DNA of 64,000 nt from Ghiorsea bivora (GTDB lineage Bacteria > Pseudomonadota > Zetaproteobacteria > Mariprofundales > Mariprofundaceae): assembly GCF_000744415.1 (NCBI RefSeq), contig NZ_JQLW01000008.1, positions 62,001 through 126,000 of the forward strand. The letters run 5' to 3'. The notes beneath the pieces are model-generated. The model saw nothing but the letters and a program-made list of their open reading frames with translations, had not been told where the DNA came from and made no database searches. The translations under genes were made by a program, and so were the position numbers. Positions 39,579-47,608 of this stretch are shown piece by piece. The first letter of the stretch is position 1; every line of letters begins with the position of its first letter.

Positions 39579-40394
39579 ATGCGCGTAATCATTTCAGGTG
39601 CATCAGGACGAATGGGACAAATGCTTATCCGTGCGGTAGCGCAAGCAGAAGGTGTGCAGCTTGTGGGAGCAACCGAGCGTCAAGGCTCATCTTCCATTGG
39701 TAAAGATGCTGGTTTGCTTGTTGGGCTAGAAGCATTGAATGTACATGTGCAAGACCACTTAAACCTTTGCGATGAAGCGGATGTGTTGATTGATTTCACT
39801 GCCCCTGAAGCATGTTTAAATCATGCGAAAGTGGTGGCGGAACGTGGCATGGCAATGGTGATTGGGACAACGGGTTTTGATGCAAATCAACAAACCGAAT
39901 TGGATAAGATATTGAAAAACACACCAACGGTGGTCGCAGCCAATTATTCTGTGGGTGTAAATCTTGCATTAAATCTTATCCAACAAGCCGCAGCAGTGCT
40001 AAATGCTGATTATGATGCTGAAATTTATGAAGCACACCATAAACATAAAGTAGATGCCCCATCGGGCACTGCTTTGGCTATGGGTAAAGCGCTTGCAGCA
40101 GGGCGTGATGTGAAGCTTGATGACGTGGCAGTGTATAGTCGTGAAGGTATTACGGGGGCACGTGAAGCGGGCACGATTGGTTTTTCTGTGGTGCGAGGCG
40201 GTAATATTGTTGGTGACCATAAAGCGATGTTTATTGCTGATGAAGAGCGCATTGAAATCAATCACTTTGCTTCAGACCGTATGGTGTTTGCCAAAGGTGC
40301 TGTGCGTGCAGCTTCGTGGTTGATTGATAAACCAGCGGGGCGTTATGATATGCAGGATGTTTTGGGGCTTAAGGAAGGTCTGAACAAGTCATGA
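39579..40394 (+). CDS. dapB: 4-hydroxy-tetrahydrodipicolinate reductase
   Basis: A 271-residue enzyme of the lysine/diaminopimelate pathway that reduces the dihydropyridine product of DapA with NAD(P)H. The Rossmann motif ISGASGRMGQML opens the protein, and EAHHKHKVDAPSGTALAMG holds the catalytic His and Lys. ATG 39579 follows AAAGGGAG by six bases; a TTG two codons upstream lacks that spacing. The stop overlaps a 49-codon ORF by four bases (ATGA). Confidence 0.96.
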   Translation: MRVIISGASGRMGQMLIRAVAQAEGVQLVGATERQGSSSIGKDAGLLVGLEALNVHVQDHLNLCDEADVLIDFTAPEACLNHAKVVAERGMAMVIGTTGFDANQQTELDKILKNTPTVVAANYSVGVNLALNLIQQAAAVLNADYDAEIYEAHHKHKVDAPSGTALAMGKALAAGRDVKLDDVAVYSREGITGAREAGTIGFSVVRGGNIVGDHKAMFIADEERIEINHFASDRMVFAKGAVRAASWLIDKPAGRYDMQDVLGLKEGLNKS

Positions 40395-40540
40395 ACTCGC
40401 ATCTTGTGCCCAGTGTACCCAAACTCTGCGTTGTGCGTTTAAGCAATAGCCGAGCTATTACTTGCGACACACGCCTAGATTTTGAGTACGCTGAACAACA
40501 ATCTGCTTTGTTCAGACGTATTCAGACCTTCCTTAAATAA
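40391..40540 (+). CDS. 49-codon ORF bridging dapB and gspI, possibly a coupling ORF or part of a repeat element
   Basis: It begins with ATG overlapping the dapB stop (ATGA) and ends with TAA three bases before the gspI-like ATG, which has no ribosome-binding site of its own. That geometry would let ribosomes pass from dapB to gspI. The product (MNSHLVPSVPKLCVVRLSN..., ending FRRIQTFLK) is basic, lacks a membrane helix and matches no family I know. The same DNA contains two hairpins and partial likeness to 41535-41571, so it may be an inserted repeat whose open frame is secondary. Confidence 0.35.
   Translation: MNSHLVPSVPKLCVVRLSNSRAITCDTRLDFEYAEQQSALFRRIQTFLK
40430..40515 (+). repeat. hairpin-bearing element, better-preserved copy
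   Basis: Hairpin 1 is AATAGC-CGA-GCTATT (40445-40459), extendable by three pairs beyond one mismatch. Hairpin 2 is CTGAACAA (40491-40498) with TTGTTCAG (40508-40515) around nine bases. The 21 bases at 40430-40450 match 41535-41555 at 16 positions, and all five differences are transitions. CTGAACAA also recurs at 41564-41571. Confidence 0.4.
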
Positions 40541-40543
40541 ACC

Positions 40544-40906
40544 ATGAAAACTCGGGCGGCTGAGCAAGGTTTTACATTGATTGAAACCTTGGTGGCTTTG
40601 GGTATTGCAGCAGTGGCTTTGACTGCTCTCGCTGGGCGACTGGGGCTGTCTGCGGATACACAGCGCAGCTTGTTGGCGCATTCCACTATGCTTGAAGTGG
40701 CAACCAATGTTTTGGAGCAACAGCGTGTTGGTGCTACAACCAACCTTGCCGAAAGAGAAGGTGAAGTGGATGCTCGAGGTATGCATATGACATGGAAACT
40801 TTCACTGGAGAAAACCGATTTGGATCAGTTTGTGCGGCAAAATGTGGTGGTTTCATATGTTGGCGAACCCGATGTCTCATTGTTTTTGTATCACGTAAAA
40901 CCATGA
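40544..40906 (+). CDS. type II secretion minor pseudopilin, GspI-like
   Basis: A 120-residue prepilin-like protein. The leader MKTRAAEQG is cut after Gly before FTLIETLVALGIAAVALTAL, the methylated Phe and membrane helix of class III signal peptides with Glu at +5. The size and the C-terminal beta-rich part fit GspI, which with GspJ and GspK caps the pseudopilus of the type II secretion system. There is no ribosome-binding site; it lies three bases after the bridging ORF and overlaps the next gene by four. Confidence 0.78.
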   Translation: MKTRAAEQGFTLIETLVALGIAAVALTALAGRLGLSADTQRSLLAHSTMLEVATNVLEQQRVGATTNLAEREGEVDARGMHMTWKLSLEKTDLDQFVRQNVVVSYVGEPDVSLFLYHVKP

Positions 40907-41466
40907 TGAAAGGTTTTACTTTGATTGAAGTTTTACTGGCAATCGTGGTTTTTTCCTTGATTGCAGCGGTAACCTTTTCTGCACTTGGCCCTGCAGGTGA
41001 AGGTTTTATGATGATTAAAGAGCATAGAACACAGTTGGAAGAACAGCAGTGGTTGGGTAAACAATTGCGCCGAGATGTGAGTTACCTAAGCACGTCAGAA
41101 GATAAAAACAAAGCGGTTGTTGTGTTGAAAAATGATAGCCGAGGTGAAAACGCTTTTGATGAATTACAGCTGCTGATTCGAGACCCCATGTACCCTGGTT
41201 TGACTTTGGTGCGTTACTTGATTGATGAAGATACACATAAGCTGAAGCGAGAAGCATTGAGCCCATGGGCAAGGACGCATGCAGAACCTATTCGTTGGGA
41301 GTTGGTAAAGTTAGATTCCTTTAATGTGGAAGTCTTGGATGCAAAAGTAAGTTGGAAAAATGTGTGGAATCAAGCTGCACCACCCTACGTTAAACCCTTG
41401 GCTATACGTGTGACTATTCGTGATAATTTGGGTGAAATGTCTTGGGACTTACCTGTGTTGCAATAG
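40903..41466 (+). CDS. type II secretion minor pseudopilin, GspJ-like
   Basis: A 187-residue prepilin-like protein beginning MMKG with cleavage before FTLIEVLLAIVVFSLIAAVTF. It starts at ATG 40903, overlapping the gspI stop (ATGA); the next codon is also ATG. The length and the following segment (EHRTQLEEQQWLGKQLRRDV) fit GspJ. No gspK and no other gsp gene follow, so the rest of the secretion system must be elsewhere, or this pair acts with a type IV-like machine. Confidence 0.75.
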   Translation: MMKGFTLIEVLLAIVVFSLIAAVTFSALGPAGEGFMMIKEHRTQLEEQQWLGKQLRRDVSYLSTSEDKNKAVVVLKNDSRGENAFDELQLLIRDPMYPGLTLVRYLIDEDTHKLKREALSPWARTHAEPIRWELVKLDSFNVEVLDAKVSWKNVWNQAAPPYVKPLAIRVTIRDNLGEMSWDLPVLQ

Positions 41467-41484
41467 GTAAAATGTTTTTTTTGT

Positions 41485-41511
41485 TTGACATGAGCAGGGG
41501 CGACTTATAGC
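41485..41511 (+). promoter_or_regulatory. candidate rho promoter
   Basis: A perfect TTGACA (41485-41490) precedes TATAGC (41506-41511), but the 15-base spacer is short. It sits in the 198-base gap before rho, so the leader would be about 145 bases long, as is common for autoregulated rho genes. Confidence 0.35.
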
Positions 41512-41534
41512 AATCGCTTGTAGTTATATACATG

Positions 41535-41571
41535 GTTGTGCGCTTGAATAACAGCAGCCGTATCTGAACAA
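41535..41571 (+). repeat. degenerate, shortened copy of the 40430-40515 element
   Basis: It begins GTTGTGCG, shares 16 of 21 positions with 40430-40450 and contains CTGAACAA (41564-41571), but lacks the intervening hairpin 1 and the partner arm TTGTTCAG. It lies in the rho leader, downstream of the pseudopilin genes. Confidence 0.3.
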
Positions 41572-41664
41572 ACCTTTTATTTTCCTTGGTCATATAAAAA
41601 AAGCAGCATATTGTAATGTACGCTGATATCGGGAATACAATAACCTTTTGGAGTTTTAATATTT

Positions 41665-43473
41665 ATGTCTTCTGATGAAACCACTGAACCATTATCCATG
41701 CCGGCAGAAAACGCTGAAGATAAACCCGTGAAAAAAACGGTGCGAAAACCACGCGCAACCAAAAAGAAAGTAGCAGAGAGTACAGCCGAAGGCGATGTGG
41801 TAGAAAAAGTTGCTGCGCCGAAAAAAAGAGTGCGTAAGAAAAAGGTTGAGGAAAGCACTTTGACCAGTGATGGGGCAGATACTGTTGTAGAGAAACCCAA
41901 ACCTAAACGCACACGGCGTGTTAAAAAAGATGCGGAGCCGAAGGCTGAAGAAAAAGTACTAGACAAAACAACAGAAAAAACAGTTAAGGAAGCAGCTGAG
42001 GAAGAAAAAACAGGTGCTACTGCCGATGCCTCAACAGCTACAGAGAAGAAACAAACAGATTCGGACGAAACAAAGTCAGAGCAACAACAACGCCCGCAAC
42101 GCAATGCCCATAAAAACAATCGCAATGGGCAGAAAAACAATCGTAATGGTCATAAAAATAACCGCCGCAAAGATCAGCAAGAAGAACCGATTTCCAATGA
42201 GTTTGAAGGTATTACCCTGCATTTACGCGAAGTATCGGCGATGTCTCAAGCTGAGCTTTTAGAAAAAGCAGATGAGTTGGGTATTGAAAATATGGCGGGC
42301 AAACGTCGGCAAGCCCAAGTGTTTGCGATTCTTAAAGAACATAGCCTGAGAGGTGGCACGGTTATTTCTGAGGGTGTGCTGGAGCTTTTACCTGATGGTT
42401 ATGGTTTCTTACGCACAGCAGATGATAACTATGTGTCGGGCACGGATGATATTTATGTATCCAATCAACAAATTCGTCGTGGTTATTTGCGTAAAGGTGA
42501 TTTGATTGCAGGTGAGGTGCGTGCACCGCGTAGCCGTGAAAAGTATTTTGCGCTCAAAAGTGTTATCTCTATCAATGATGAAGCACCCGAAGTGGCAAGA
42601 AACAAGGTGTTGTTTGAAAACTTAACACCCGTTTATCCTGATGAACGTATCAAAATGGAAATCGAAGACCCAACACGCAAAGACATGACAGGGCGTGTGA
42701 TTGATTTGGTGTCGCCGATTGGTAAAGGACAGCGTGGTATTTTGGTTGCGCCACCACGCACGGGTAAAACCGTGATGATGCAAGCCATCGCGCATGCTAT
42801 TGAAGTGAACCACCCTGAAATTCATTTGATGGTACTTTTGATTGATGAGCGCCCTGAAGAAGTGACAGATATGAAGCGCTCAGTAAAAGGTGAAGTGGTT
42901 TCTTCAACATTTGATGAGCCACCACAGCGCCATGTTCAGGTGGCAGAAATGTTGATTGAACGTGCCAAACGTTTGGTTGAACATGGTAAAGATGTGGTCA
43001 TTTTGTTGGATTCGATTACGCGTTTGGCACGGGCTTACAATATTGTGTCACCATCTTCAGGGAAGGTATTGTCAGGCGGTGTGGATGCCAATGCATTGCA
43101 CAGACCCAAGCGTTTCTTTGGTGCAGCGCGTAATATTGAAGGTGGCGGCAGTTTAACCATTATTGCCACAGCCTTGGTGGATACGGGTAGCCGTATGGAC
43201 GAAGTGATTTTTGAAGAGTTTAAAGGCACGGGTAATATGGAGATTCATCTGAATCGTCAGCTTGTTGCCAAGCGTACATTCCCTGCGGTTGATGTGGCAT
43301 CCAGTGGTACGCGTAAAGAAGAACTGCTGATTGAACCTGCGGAATTGTCTAAAATGTGGGTATTGCGTCGTATTATTTCACCTATGGATACGGTGGGAGC
43401 AATGGAGTTCTTGTTGGATAAACTCAAGACGACCAAAAATAATGCAGAATTTTTTGAATCGATGAATAAATAA
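41665..43473 (+). CDS. rho: transcription termination factor Rho, with long N-terminal extension
   Basis: A 602-residue hexameric RNA helicase that ends transcription at rut sites. From about residue 183 it follows the 419-residue E. coli protein closely: an N-terminal RNA-binding domain ([17 protein letters not shown]), Walker [22 protein letters not shown] and [13 protein letters not shown]. The first 180 or so residues are extra: Lys, Glu, Ala and Thr-rich, then an Asn/Arg/Lys-rich repeat ([18 protein letters not shown]) just before the core. This is probably disordered and RNA-binding. ATG 41665 is preceded by TTTGGAG. Confidence 0.95.
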   Translation: MSSDETTEPLSMPAENAEDKPVKKTVRKPRATKKKVAESTAEGDVVEKVAAPKKRVRKKKVEESTLTSDGADTVVEKPKPKRTRRVKKDAEPKAEEKVLDKTTEKTVKEAAEEEKTGATADASTATEKKQTDSDETKSEQQQRPQRNAHKNNRNGQKNNRNGHKNNRRKDQQEEPISNEFEGITLHLREVSAMSQAELLEKADELGIENMAGKRRQAQVFAILKEHSLRGGTVISEGVLELLPDGYGFLRTADDNYVSGTDDIYVSNQQIRRGYLRKGDLIAGEVRAPRSREKYFALKSVISINDEAPEVARNKVLFENLTPVYPDERIKMEIEDPTRKDMTGRVIDLVSPIGKGQRGILVAPPRTGKTVMMQAIAHAIEVNHPEIHLMVLLIDERPEEVTDMKRSVKGEVVSSTFDEPPQRHVQVAEMLIERAKRLVEHGKDVVILLDSITRLARAYNIVSPSSGKVLSGGVDANALHRPKRFFGAARNIEGGGSLTIIATALVDTGSRMDEVIFEEFKGTGNMEIHLNRQLVAKRTFPAVDVASSGTRKEELLIEPAELSKMWVLRRIISPMDTVGAMEFLLDKLKTTKNNAEFFESMNK

Positions 43474-43564
43474 TATGCATAGCAGGCGTAGCTAGGGCTA
43501 TGCTTGCTATCATGGGTTATGAAGTTATCATGCCCACGTTTTATGTTGGGATAAGGAGATTGGA

Positions 43565-44314
43565 ATGGGTGGTTCAACACAGTTTATTATTGCTGGCAAT
43601 TGGAAAATGAATGGTTTGCTTCAAGAAAGTTTAGCCTTTGTGGATGCATTAACAGCCAACCCCAATCCAGATGCCGTCGAAATGGTAATCTGTCCTCCTT
43701 ATACCTTGCTTCACCCATTGGCAAAACCCTTTGCTGATAAGGGTGTAACATTGGGTGCTGAAAATATGTACTTTGAAGAAAGCGGTGCATTTACGGGTTC
43801 GATTTCACCGTTGATGTTGAAGGATGCGGGTTGTCACTATGTGATTTTAGGGCACTCTGAGCGTAGAGATATTATGCATGAAGGCAATACACTGCTGCGT
43901 AAGAAACTTGATGCTGCTTGGGATGTAGGGTTAACGCCTATGTTTTGTATTGGTGAACACTTGGAAGAACGTGAAGCAGGTGCGACCAATGATGTTTTAA
44001 AGCAGCAGTTATCGGTATTGGCGGGCACGGATGCAAACCTACCTTTAGTGGTTGCTTATGAGCCTGTATGGGCGATTGGAACAGGTAAAACGGCATCGCC
44101 AGAACAAGTCGCTGAAACACATGCTTTTGTGCATGAAGAATTGGCGCGTTTAGGGCGCAAATGTAAAGTATTGTACGGTGGTAGCGTAAACCCTGGTAAT
44201 GCAGAAAGCTTAATGGCTTGCGAAGGTGTTGACGGTGCTTTGGTTGGTGGAGCTAGCTTAAAAGCTGACTCATTTATGGAAATTGTTGCAGCTGCGGCTC
44301 GCGTGGCAGCATAG
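43565..44314 (+). CDS. tpiA: triosephosphate isomerase
   Basis: A 249-residue glycolytic enzyme that interconverts DHAP and glyceraldehyde 3-phosphate. NWKMNG holds the catalytic Lys, GHSERR the His and YEPVWAIGTGKTA the Glu plus the mobile loop; VLYGGSVNPGN and DGALVGGASL bind phosphate. AAGGAG precedes ATG 43565. The 91-base gap from rho has a 7-bp hairpin without a T-run (43477-43503), so I do not call a terminator there. Confidence 0.97.
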   Translation: MGGSTQFIIAGNWKMNGLLQESLAFVDALTANPNPDAVEMVICPPYTLLHPLAKPFADKGVTLGAENMYFEESGAFTGSISPLMLKDAGCHYVILGHSERRDIMHEGNTLLRKKLDAAWDVGLTPMFCIGEHLEEREAGATNDVLKQQLSVLAGTDANLPLVVAYEPVWAIGTGKTASPEQVAETHAFVHEELARLGRKCKVLYGGSVNPGNAESLMACEGVDGALVGGASLKADSFMEIVAAAARVAA

Positions 44315-44322
44315 GAGAAAAA

Positions 44323-44697
44323 ATGACAACGGTATTATTAACTATACACATTATTGTCGCTATTTTGTTGATTGTTGTTGTATTAATGCAGCGTGGACAA
44401 GAAGGCGGTATGGGTGGCATGGGTGGCGGAAGCTCACAAACTTTGTTTGGTGCATCAGGTTCAGGTGGGTTTCTTGTGAAGGCCACAGGTGTGTTGGCGA
44501 CTATCTTTATGACCACAAGTTTAAGTTTGGCTTTCTTTTCGCAACAAGAGGCGGGTTCGGGGGTGAATAAAAGTTTATCTACGAATGTATTGCAAGAGCA
44601 GTCAGTGCCTGCTGCTGGTCAGTCTGCAGGTAATGCAGTGTTTGATAGCAAACAACTTGAGAAAAAATCAGCGGAAAACTTGCCCTCAGCTGAATAA
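44323..44697 (+). CDS. secG: protein translocase subunit SecG
   Basis: A 124-residue inner-membrane subunit of the Sec translocon with two helices (TVLLTIHIIVAILLIVVVLM, and the one after GGFLVKAT). The loop between them, QRGQEGGMGGMGGGSSQTLFG, is the family signature. The C-terminal tail beyond about residue 75 is polar and variable. AGGAGA precedes ATG 44323. tRNA-Leu starts only 13 bases after its stop, so the two are co-transcribed, as in many proteobacteria. Confidence 0.95.
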   Translation: MTTVLLTIHIIVAILLIVVVLMQRGQEGGMGGMGGGSSQTLFGASGSGGFLVKATGVLATIFMTTSLSLAFFSQQEAGSGVNKSLSTNVLQEQSVPAAGQSAGNAVFDSKQLEKKSAENLPSAE

Positions 44698-44710
44698 TTA
44701 TTTTTACATT

Positions 44711-44795
44711 GCCGGGGTGGTGAAATTGGTAGACACGCTACCTTGAGGGGGTAGTGGAGCAATCCGTGCTGGTTCGAGTCCAGTCCCCGGTACCA
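44711..44795 (+). tRNA. tRNA-Leu, anticodon GAG
   Basis: The acceptor stem GCCGGGG pairs with CCCCGGT (the first pair is G-T), followed by the encoded ACCA end. The anticodon stem CTACC/GGTAG encloses the loop TTGAGGG, with GAG at positions 34-36. A class II variable arm follows, then GGTTCGAGTCC as the T-loop. At 85 bases it has the expected length. It reads CUC and CUU leucine codons. Confidence 0.95.
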
Positions 44796-44801
44796 GCAAT
44801 T

Positions 44802-44831
44802 AAAAAAAAGCGACTCAATGTCGCTTTTTTT
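44802..44831 (+). terminator. first terminator after tRNA-Leu
   Basis: AGCGAC, loop TCAAT, GTCGCT, then a T-run, with eight A before the stem, so it can act in both directions. It is the first unit of the tandem array at 44807-44996. Confidence 0.85.
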
Positions 44832-44996
44832 ATGCGATAGTTTAAGAAGTAATCAAAGCGACTCAATGTCGCTTTTTTTATGCGATAGTTTAAGAAGTAA
44901 TCAAAGCGACTCAATGTCACTTCTTTATGTACTAGTCCCAGTAAGAATCAGAATGACTCAATGTTATCTTTTTTATATATTGATATGAGTAAAACA
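44807..44996 (+). repeat. four tandem 47-48-base units carrying a terminator, decaying with distance
   Basis: Units 1 (44807-44854) and 2 (44855-44902) are identical over 48 bases. Unit 3 (44903-44949) keeps AAAGCGACTCAATGTC, but the stem is broken (GTCAC) and its second half is diverged. Unit 4 (about 44950-44996) retains only ATGACTCAATGTTAT and the T-run. The rest of the gap to 45172 is AT-rich, with a CRP/FNR-like site at its end. Confidence 0.85.
44855..44879 (+). terminator. second, duplicated terminator
   Basis: An exact copy of the first stem, loop and T-run, 48 bases downstream. It gives a back-up stop for the tpiA-secG-tRNA transcript. Confidence 0.8.
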
Positions 44997-45118
44997 AGTC
45001 GTTATATATTCTTTTCTTATAGGTGAGCAGCTGTTCGCGGATAAGTAATTTTACATTGTATCCGATTTAATCTTGAAAACAGAAGTATATTGCTTCAAAC
45101 TCCGTTCAGCTTTTTAAA

Positions 45119-45134
45119 AGTGATTTGCATCACA
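45119..45134. promoter_or_regulatory. CRP/FNR-like palindrome
   Basis: GTGA-TTTGCA-TCAC (45120-45133) has the half-sites and six-base spacing of CRP/FNR-family operators. It lies about 40 bases before the ATG at 45173. A weak -35/-10 pair (TTGCTT 45090, TTTAAA 45113) would put it over the start site. Confidence 0.35.
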
Positions 45135-45172
45135 ATGGTATCGAATCACTAGGGAGTGCGAATAAACAATAC

Positions 45173-46003
45173 ATGAATATTCCAGTAATGTTACGTCAAG
45201 CGCGAAAAGCTGTTGCGCAAGAGAACTTTGTTGAAGCAGAGCAATTGTATGCGCTTGTGCTGCAAGATGAAGCGATGCAAGACATGATTGATATTAAAAT
45301 TCGTCACGCATTTTGCCTTGAGAAAATAGAAAAGACAACTGAAGCTATCGTTGTTTATCAAGATGTGGTGCGGATATACCAAGCGCAAGACGAAGTCGGT
45401 GCTGCCAAGGCGCTGACATTGAAAATTACGATTCTTGAGAACTTTTTACGGCAGGCATCTAAACTTACAGGCGATATACATATTGAGATGGCAACGGCGC
45501 AACATGAGCTGGGTGTTATGTATGAAGATGATGAGACAACAAACTTTGGAGATATAGATCTGTTTGATTTAGGTACGCATGAAATTACGCCTATATCAGA
45601 ACAGGAAAATACGACTGAGGTAGATACGCATGTGGCATTAGATTTGGTTCCTCTAGAAGAGGAGGGTCATGTGATGGAGGATAAGTATATTTCTACAGTT
45701 GAACTTATCGTCGAACATGAGAAGGTTATTACAGAGCAAAAGTCAGTGGAGAAAACTTCTAAGAAACCAACCGTCAAACAGCAAGGTGAGACAGAAACTT
45801 TTGTTGTTATTCAAGATATGATCAAACAAGGCATACACCAGAATGTAGCGCATAAGTCGAATGTTGAAGACGTGGATGTTGAGTTTACCGATATTGGTGA
45901 TTTTACACCAAGTTTATCAGCTGATGATATGCCAGAACAAATGAACAACCAGGCTGTTGAGTTGAATCTGAAGCATAAGGCTGGAAAGTTATTTGGGGAG
46001 TAA
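45173..46003 (+). CDS. acidic protein of unknown function with a helical, TPR-like N-terminus
   Basis: A 276-residue soluble protein. Residues 1-100 resemble TPR-type helix pairs (ARKAVAQENFVEAEQLYALV, KIEKTTEAIVVYQDVVRIY), implying protein-protein contacts. The rest is acidic and low in order (YEDDETTNFGDIDLFD, then many Glu, Val and Thr) with no motif I know. I chose ATG 45173 because the only upstream start, TTG 45125, falls inside a CRP/FNR-like palindrome; neither has a well-placed ribosome-binding site. After it, 46004-46189 is AT-rich with no clear terminator. Confidence 0.55.
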   Translation: MNIPVMLRQARKAVAQENFVEAEQLYALVLQDEAMQDMIDIKIRHAFCLEKIEKTTEAIVVYQDVVRIYQAQDEVGAAKALTLKITILENFLRQASKLTGDIHIEMATAQHELGVMYEDDETTNFGDIDLFDLGTHEITPISEQENTTEVDTHVALDLVPLEEEGHVMEDKYISTVELIVEHEKVITEQKSVEKTSKKPTVKQQGETETFVVIQDMIKQGIHQNVAHKSNVEDVDVEFTDIGDFTPSLSADDMPEQMNNQAVELNLKHKAGKLFGE

Positions 46004-46189
46004 AAGGCAGCTTTTATTCTTTGCTTAAACTGACTATTCTAGCCCTTTTAGGTTTGAAAAAATAGAATGAACTTGTGCTGTGTAATGGTATTGCTTATGC
46101 TGTGGAATGTAACTGATTTGTAAGCTTTAAAAGTATTTTTGCTTTTGTGTTGTTTGTTGTGTTTTTAATATCATATTTAAGGTGTTTTT

Positions 46190-47596
46190 ATGTCATTCAA
46201 TTTAGAGTCCATGTATATTTCTGGCAAAGAGGTTTTGCCACTGATTGAAGGTGGTAAAGGTGTGGGTGTTTCCACAGGTTTAACCTCTGGTGAGTGGGCA
46301 AAAGCTGGCGGCATAGGCACAGTATCGGCGGTGAATGCCAGTCGTCTTGATGAACAAGGCAAGATTATCCCCGTGGAATACAAAGGACGAAATCGTAAAG
46401 AACGTTTTAGAGAATTGGTTCAATTTGGCATTGAAGGCGGCTTGACTCAGCTGCGTCAAGCGCATGATATTGCAGGTGGAAATGGTCGCTTGCATGTGAA
46501 TGTACTTTGGGAAATGGGTGGTGCACAAGAGATTCTCCATGGTATTCTCAAGGAAGCCAAAGGTATTGTAAATGGGGTAACATGTGGCGCAGGTATGCCA
46601 TTTAAATTGGCTGAAATTGCGGCTCAATATGGTGTGCATTATTATCCGATTGTGTCTTCAGGTCGTGCATTTCGTGCGTTGTGGTTGCGTTCGTATCGTA
46701 AAGCACCCGATTTATTGGGTGGTGTGGTATATGAAGACCCTTGGTTGGCTGGTGGGCATAATGGTTTGTCGAATACGGAGCGTTTTGACCAGCCAGAAGA
46801 TCCGTATCCACGTGTAAAAGAATTGCGTGCAACCATGAATAAGTTTGGCTTGGAAAACACGCCTATTATTATGGCGGGTGGTGTGTGGTATTTGCGTGAT
46901 TGGACAGATTGGATGAATAACCCTGAAATTGGTCCAATTGCTTTCCAATTTGGTACGCGCCCATTGTTAACCCAAGAAAGCCCAGTTCGTGACTCATGGG
47001 GACCAACACTGTTGAGCTTGAAAGAAGGGGATGTTGCACTGAATCCTTTTTCACCAACAGGTTTTTATTCATCAGCGGTACGCAATACTTTCCTTGATGA
47101 ACTTTATGCGCGTACAGAGCGCCAGGTTGCATTTACTGACCACCCTGAAGAAGCCGATGGGCATGTTGTTCCATTCACTTATGGACCAAGAAACCGCGAA
47201 GTATATTTAACTGCGCATGGTAAAGAGAGTGCGGATAAGTGGATTGCACAAGGTTTCACCAAACCTTTGGCGACACCGGATTCAACTTTTGTTTTTGTGA
47301 CGGAAGAGAAAGCTGCTGAAATTCGTAAAGACCAATTGGATTGTATGGGTTGCTTGTCACAATGTAAGTTTAGTAATTGGGCTGATAACGAGAAAGGTAC
47401 CACTGGGCATAAAGCAGACCCAAGAAGTTATTGTATTCAAAAAACACTGTTAAATTCGGCCTATGGTGATGCACCTGAACATAACTTGATGTTTTCAGGA
47501 CATGCCGCTTATAAGTTTGCCCAAGACCCTTTCTATAAAGATGGTTTTATTCCTACTGTGAAGCAGCTGGTTGAGCGCATTGCTACGGGTGATTAA
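46190..47596 (+). CDS. nitronate monooxygenase-family flavoprotein
   Basis: A 468-residue TIM-barrel FMN enzyme of the 2-nitropropane dioxygenase/nitronate monooxygenase family, which also includes enoyl reductases. GVSTGLTSGEWAKAGGIGTV, GIVNGVTCGAGMPFKLAEIA and the segment PIIMAGGVWYLRD hold the FMN-phosphate loops. A C-terminal Cys cluster (CMGCLSQCKFSNWAD) is unusual for short nitronate monooxygenases and suggests a distinct subgroup, perhaps metal-binding. AAGGTG precedes ATG 46190. It ends 12 bases before the polysaccharide cluster, with no terminator between. Confidence 0.75.
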   Translation: MSFNLESMYISGKEVLPLIEGGKGVGVSTGLTSGEWAKAGGIGTVSAVNASRLDEQGKIIPVEYKGRNRKERFRELVQFGIEGGLTQLRQAHDIAGGNGRLHVNVLWEMGGAQEILHGILKEAKGIVNGVTCGAGMPFKLAEIAAQYGVHYYPIVSSGRAFRALWLRSYRKAPDLLGGVVYEDPWLAGGHNGLSNTERFDQPEDPYPRVKELRATMNKFGLENTPIIMAGGVWYLRDWTDWMNNPEIGPIAFQFGTRPLLTQESPVRDSWGPTLLSLKEGDVALNPFSPTGFYSSAVRNTFLDELYARTERQVAFTDHPEEADGHVVPFTYGPRNREVYLTAHGKESADKWIAQGFTKPLATPDSTFVFVTEEKAAEIRKDQLDCMGCLSQCKFSNWADNEKGTTGHKADPRSYCIQKTLLNSAYGDAPEHNLMFSGHAAYKFAQDPFYKDGFIPTVKQLVERIATGD

Positions 47597-47608
47597 GCGC
47601 TTTTACTG

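Noticed and set aside
41577-42140. 187-codon minus-strand ORF rich in Ser, Phe and Val, opposite the start of rho
   Set aside because: It is the mirror of the low-complexity Lys/Glu codons of the Rho extension, and I see no ribosome-binding site or family.
43477-43503. Terminator between rho and tpiA
   Set aside because: GCATAGC/GCTATGC forms a 7-bp stem but no T-run follows.
44738-44920. 60-codon minus-strand ORF with internal repeats
   Set aside because: The repeats come from the tandem terminator array, and the frame runs into the tRNA gene.
44807-44996. CRISPR-like array
   Set aside because: The units are directly adjacent with no unique spacers, and each carries a terminator hairpin.
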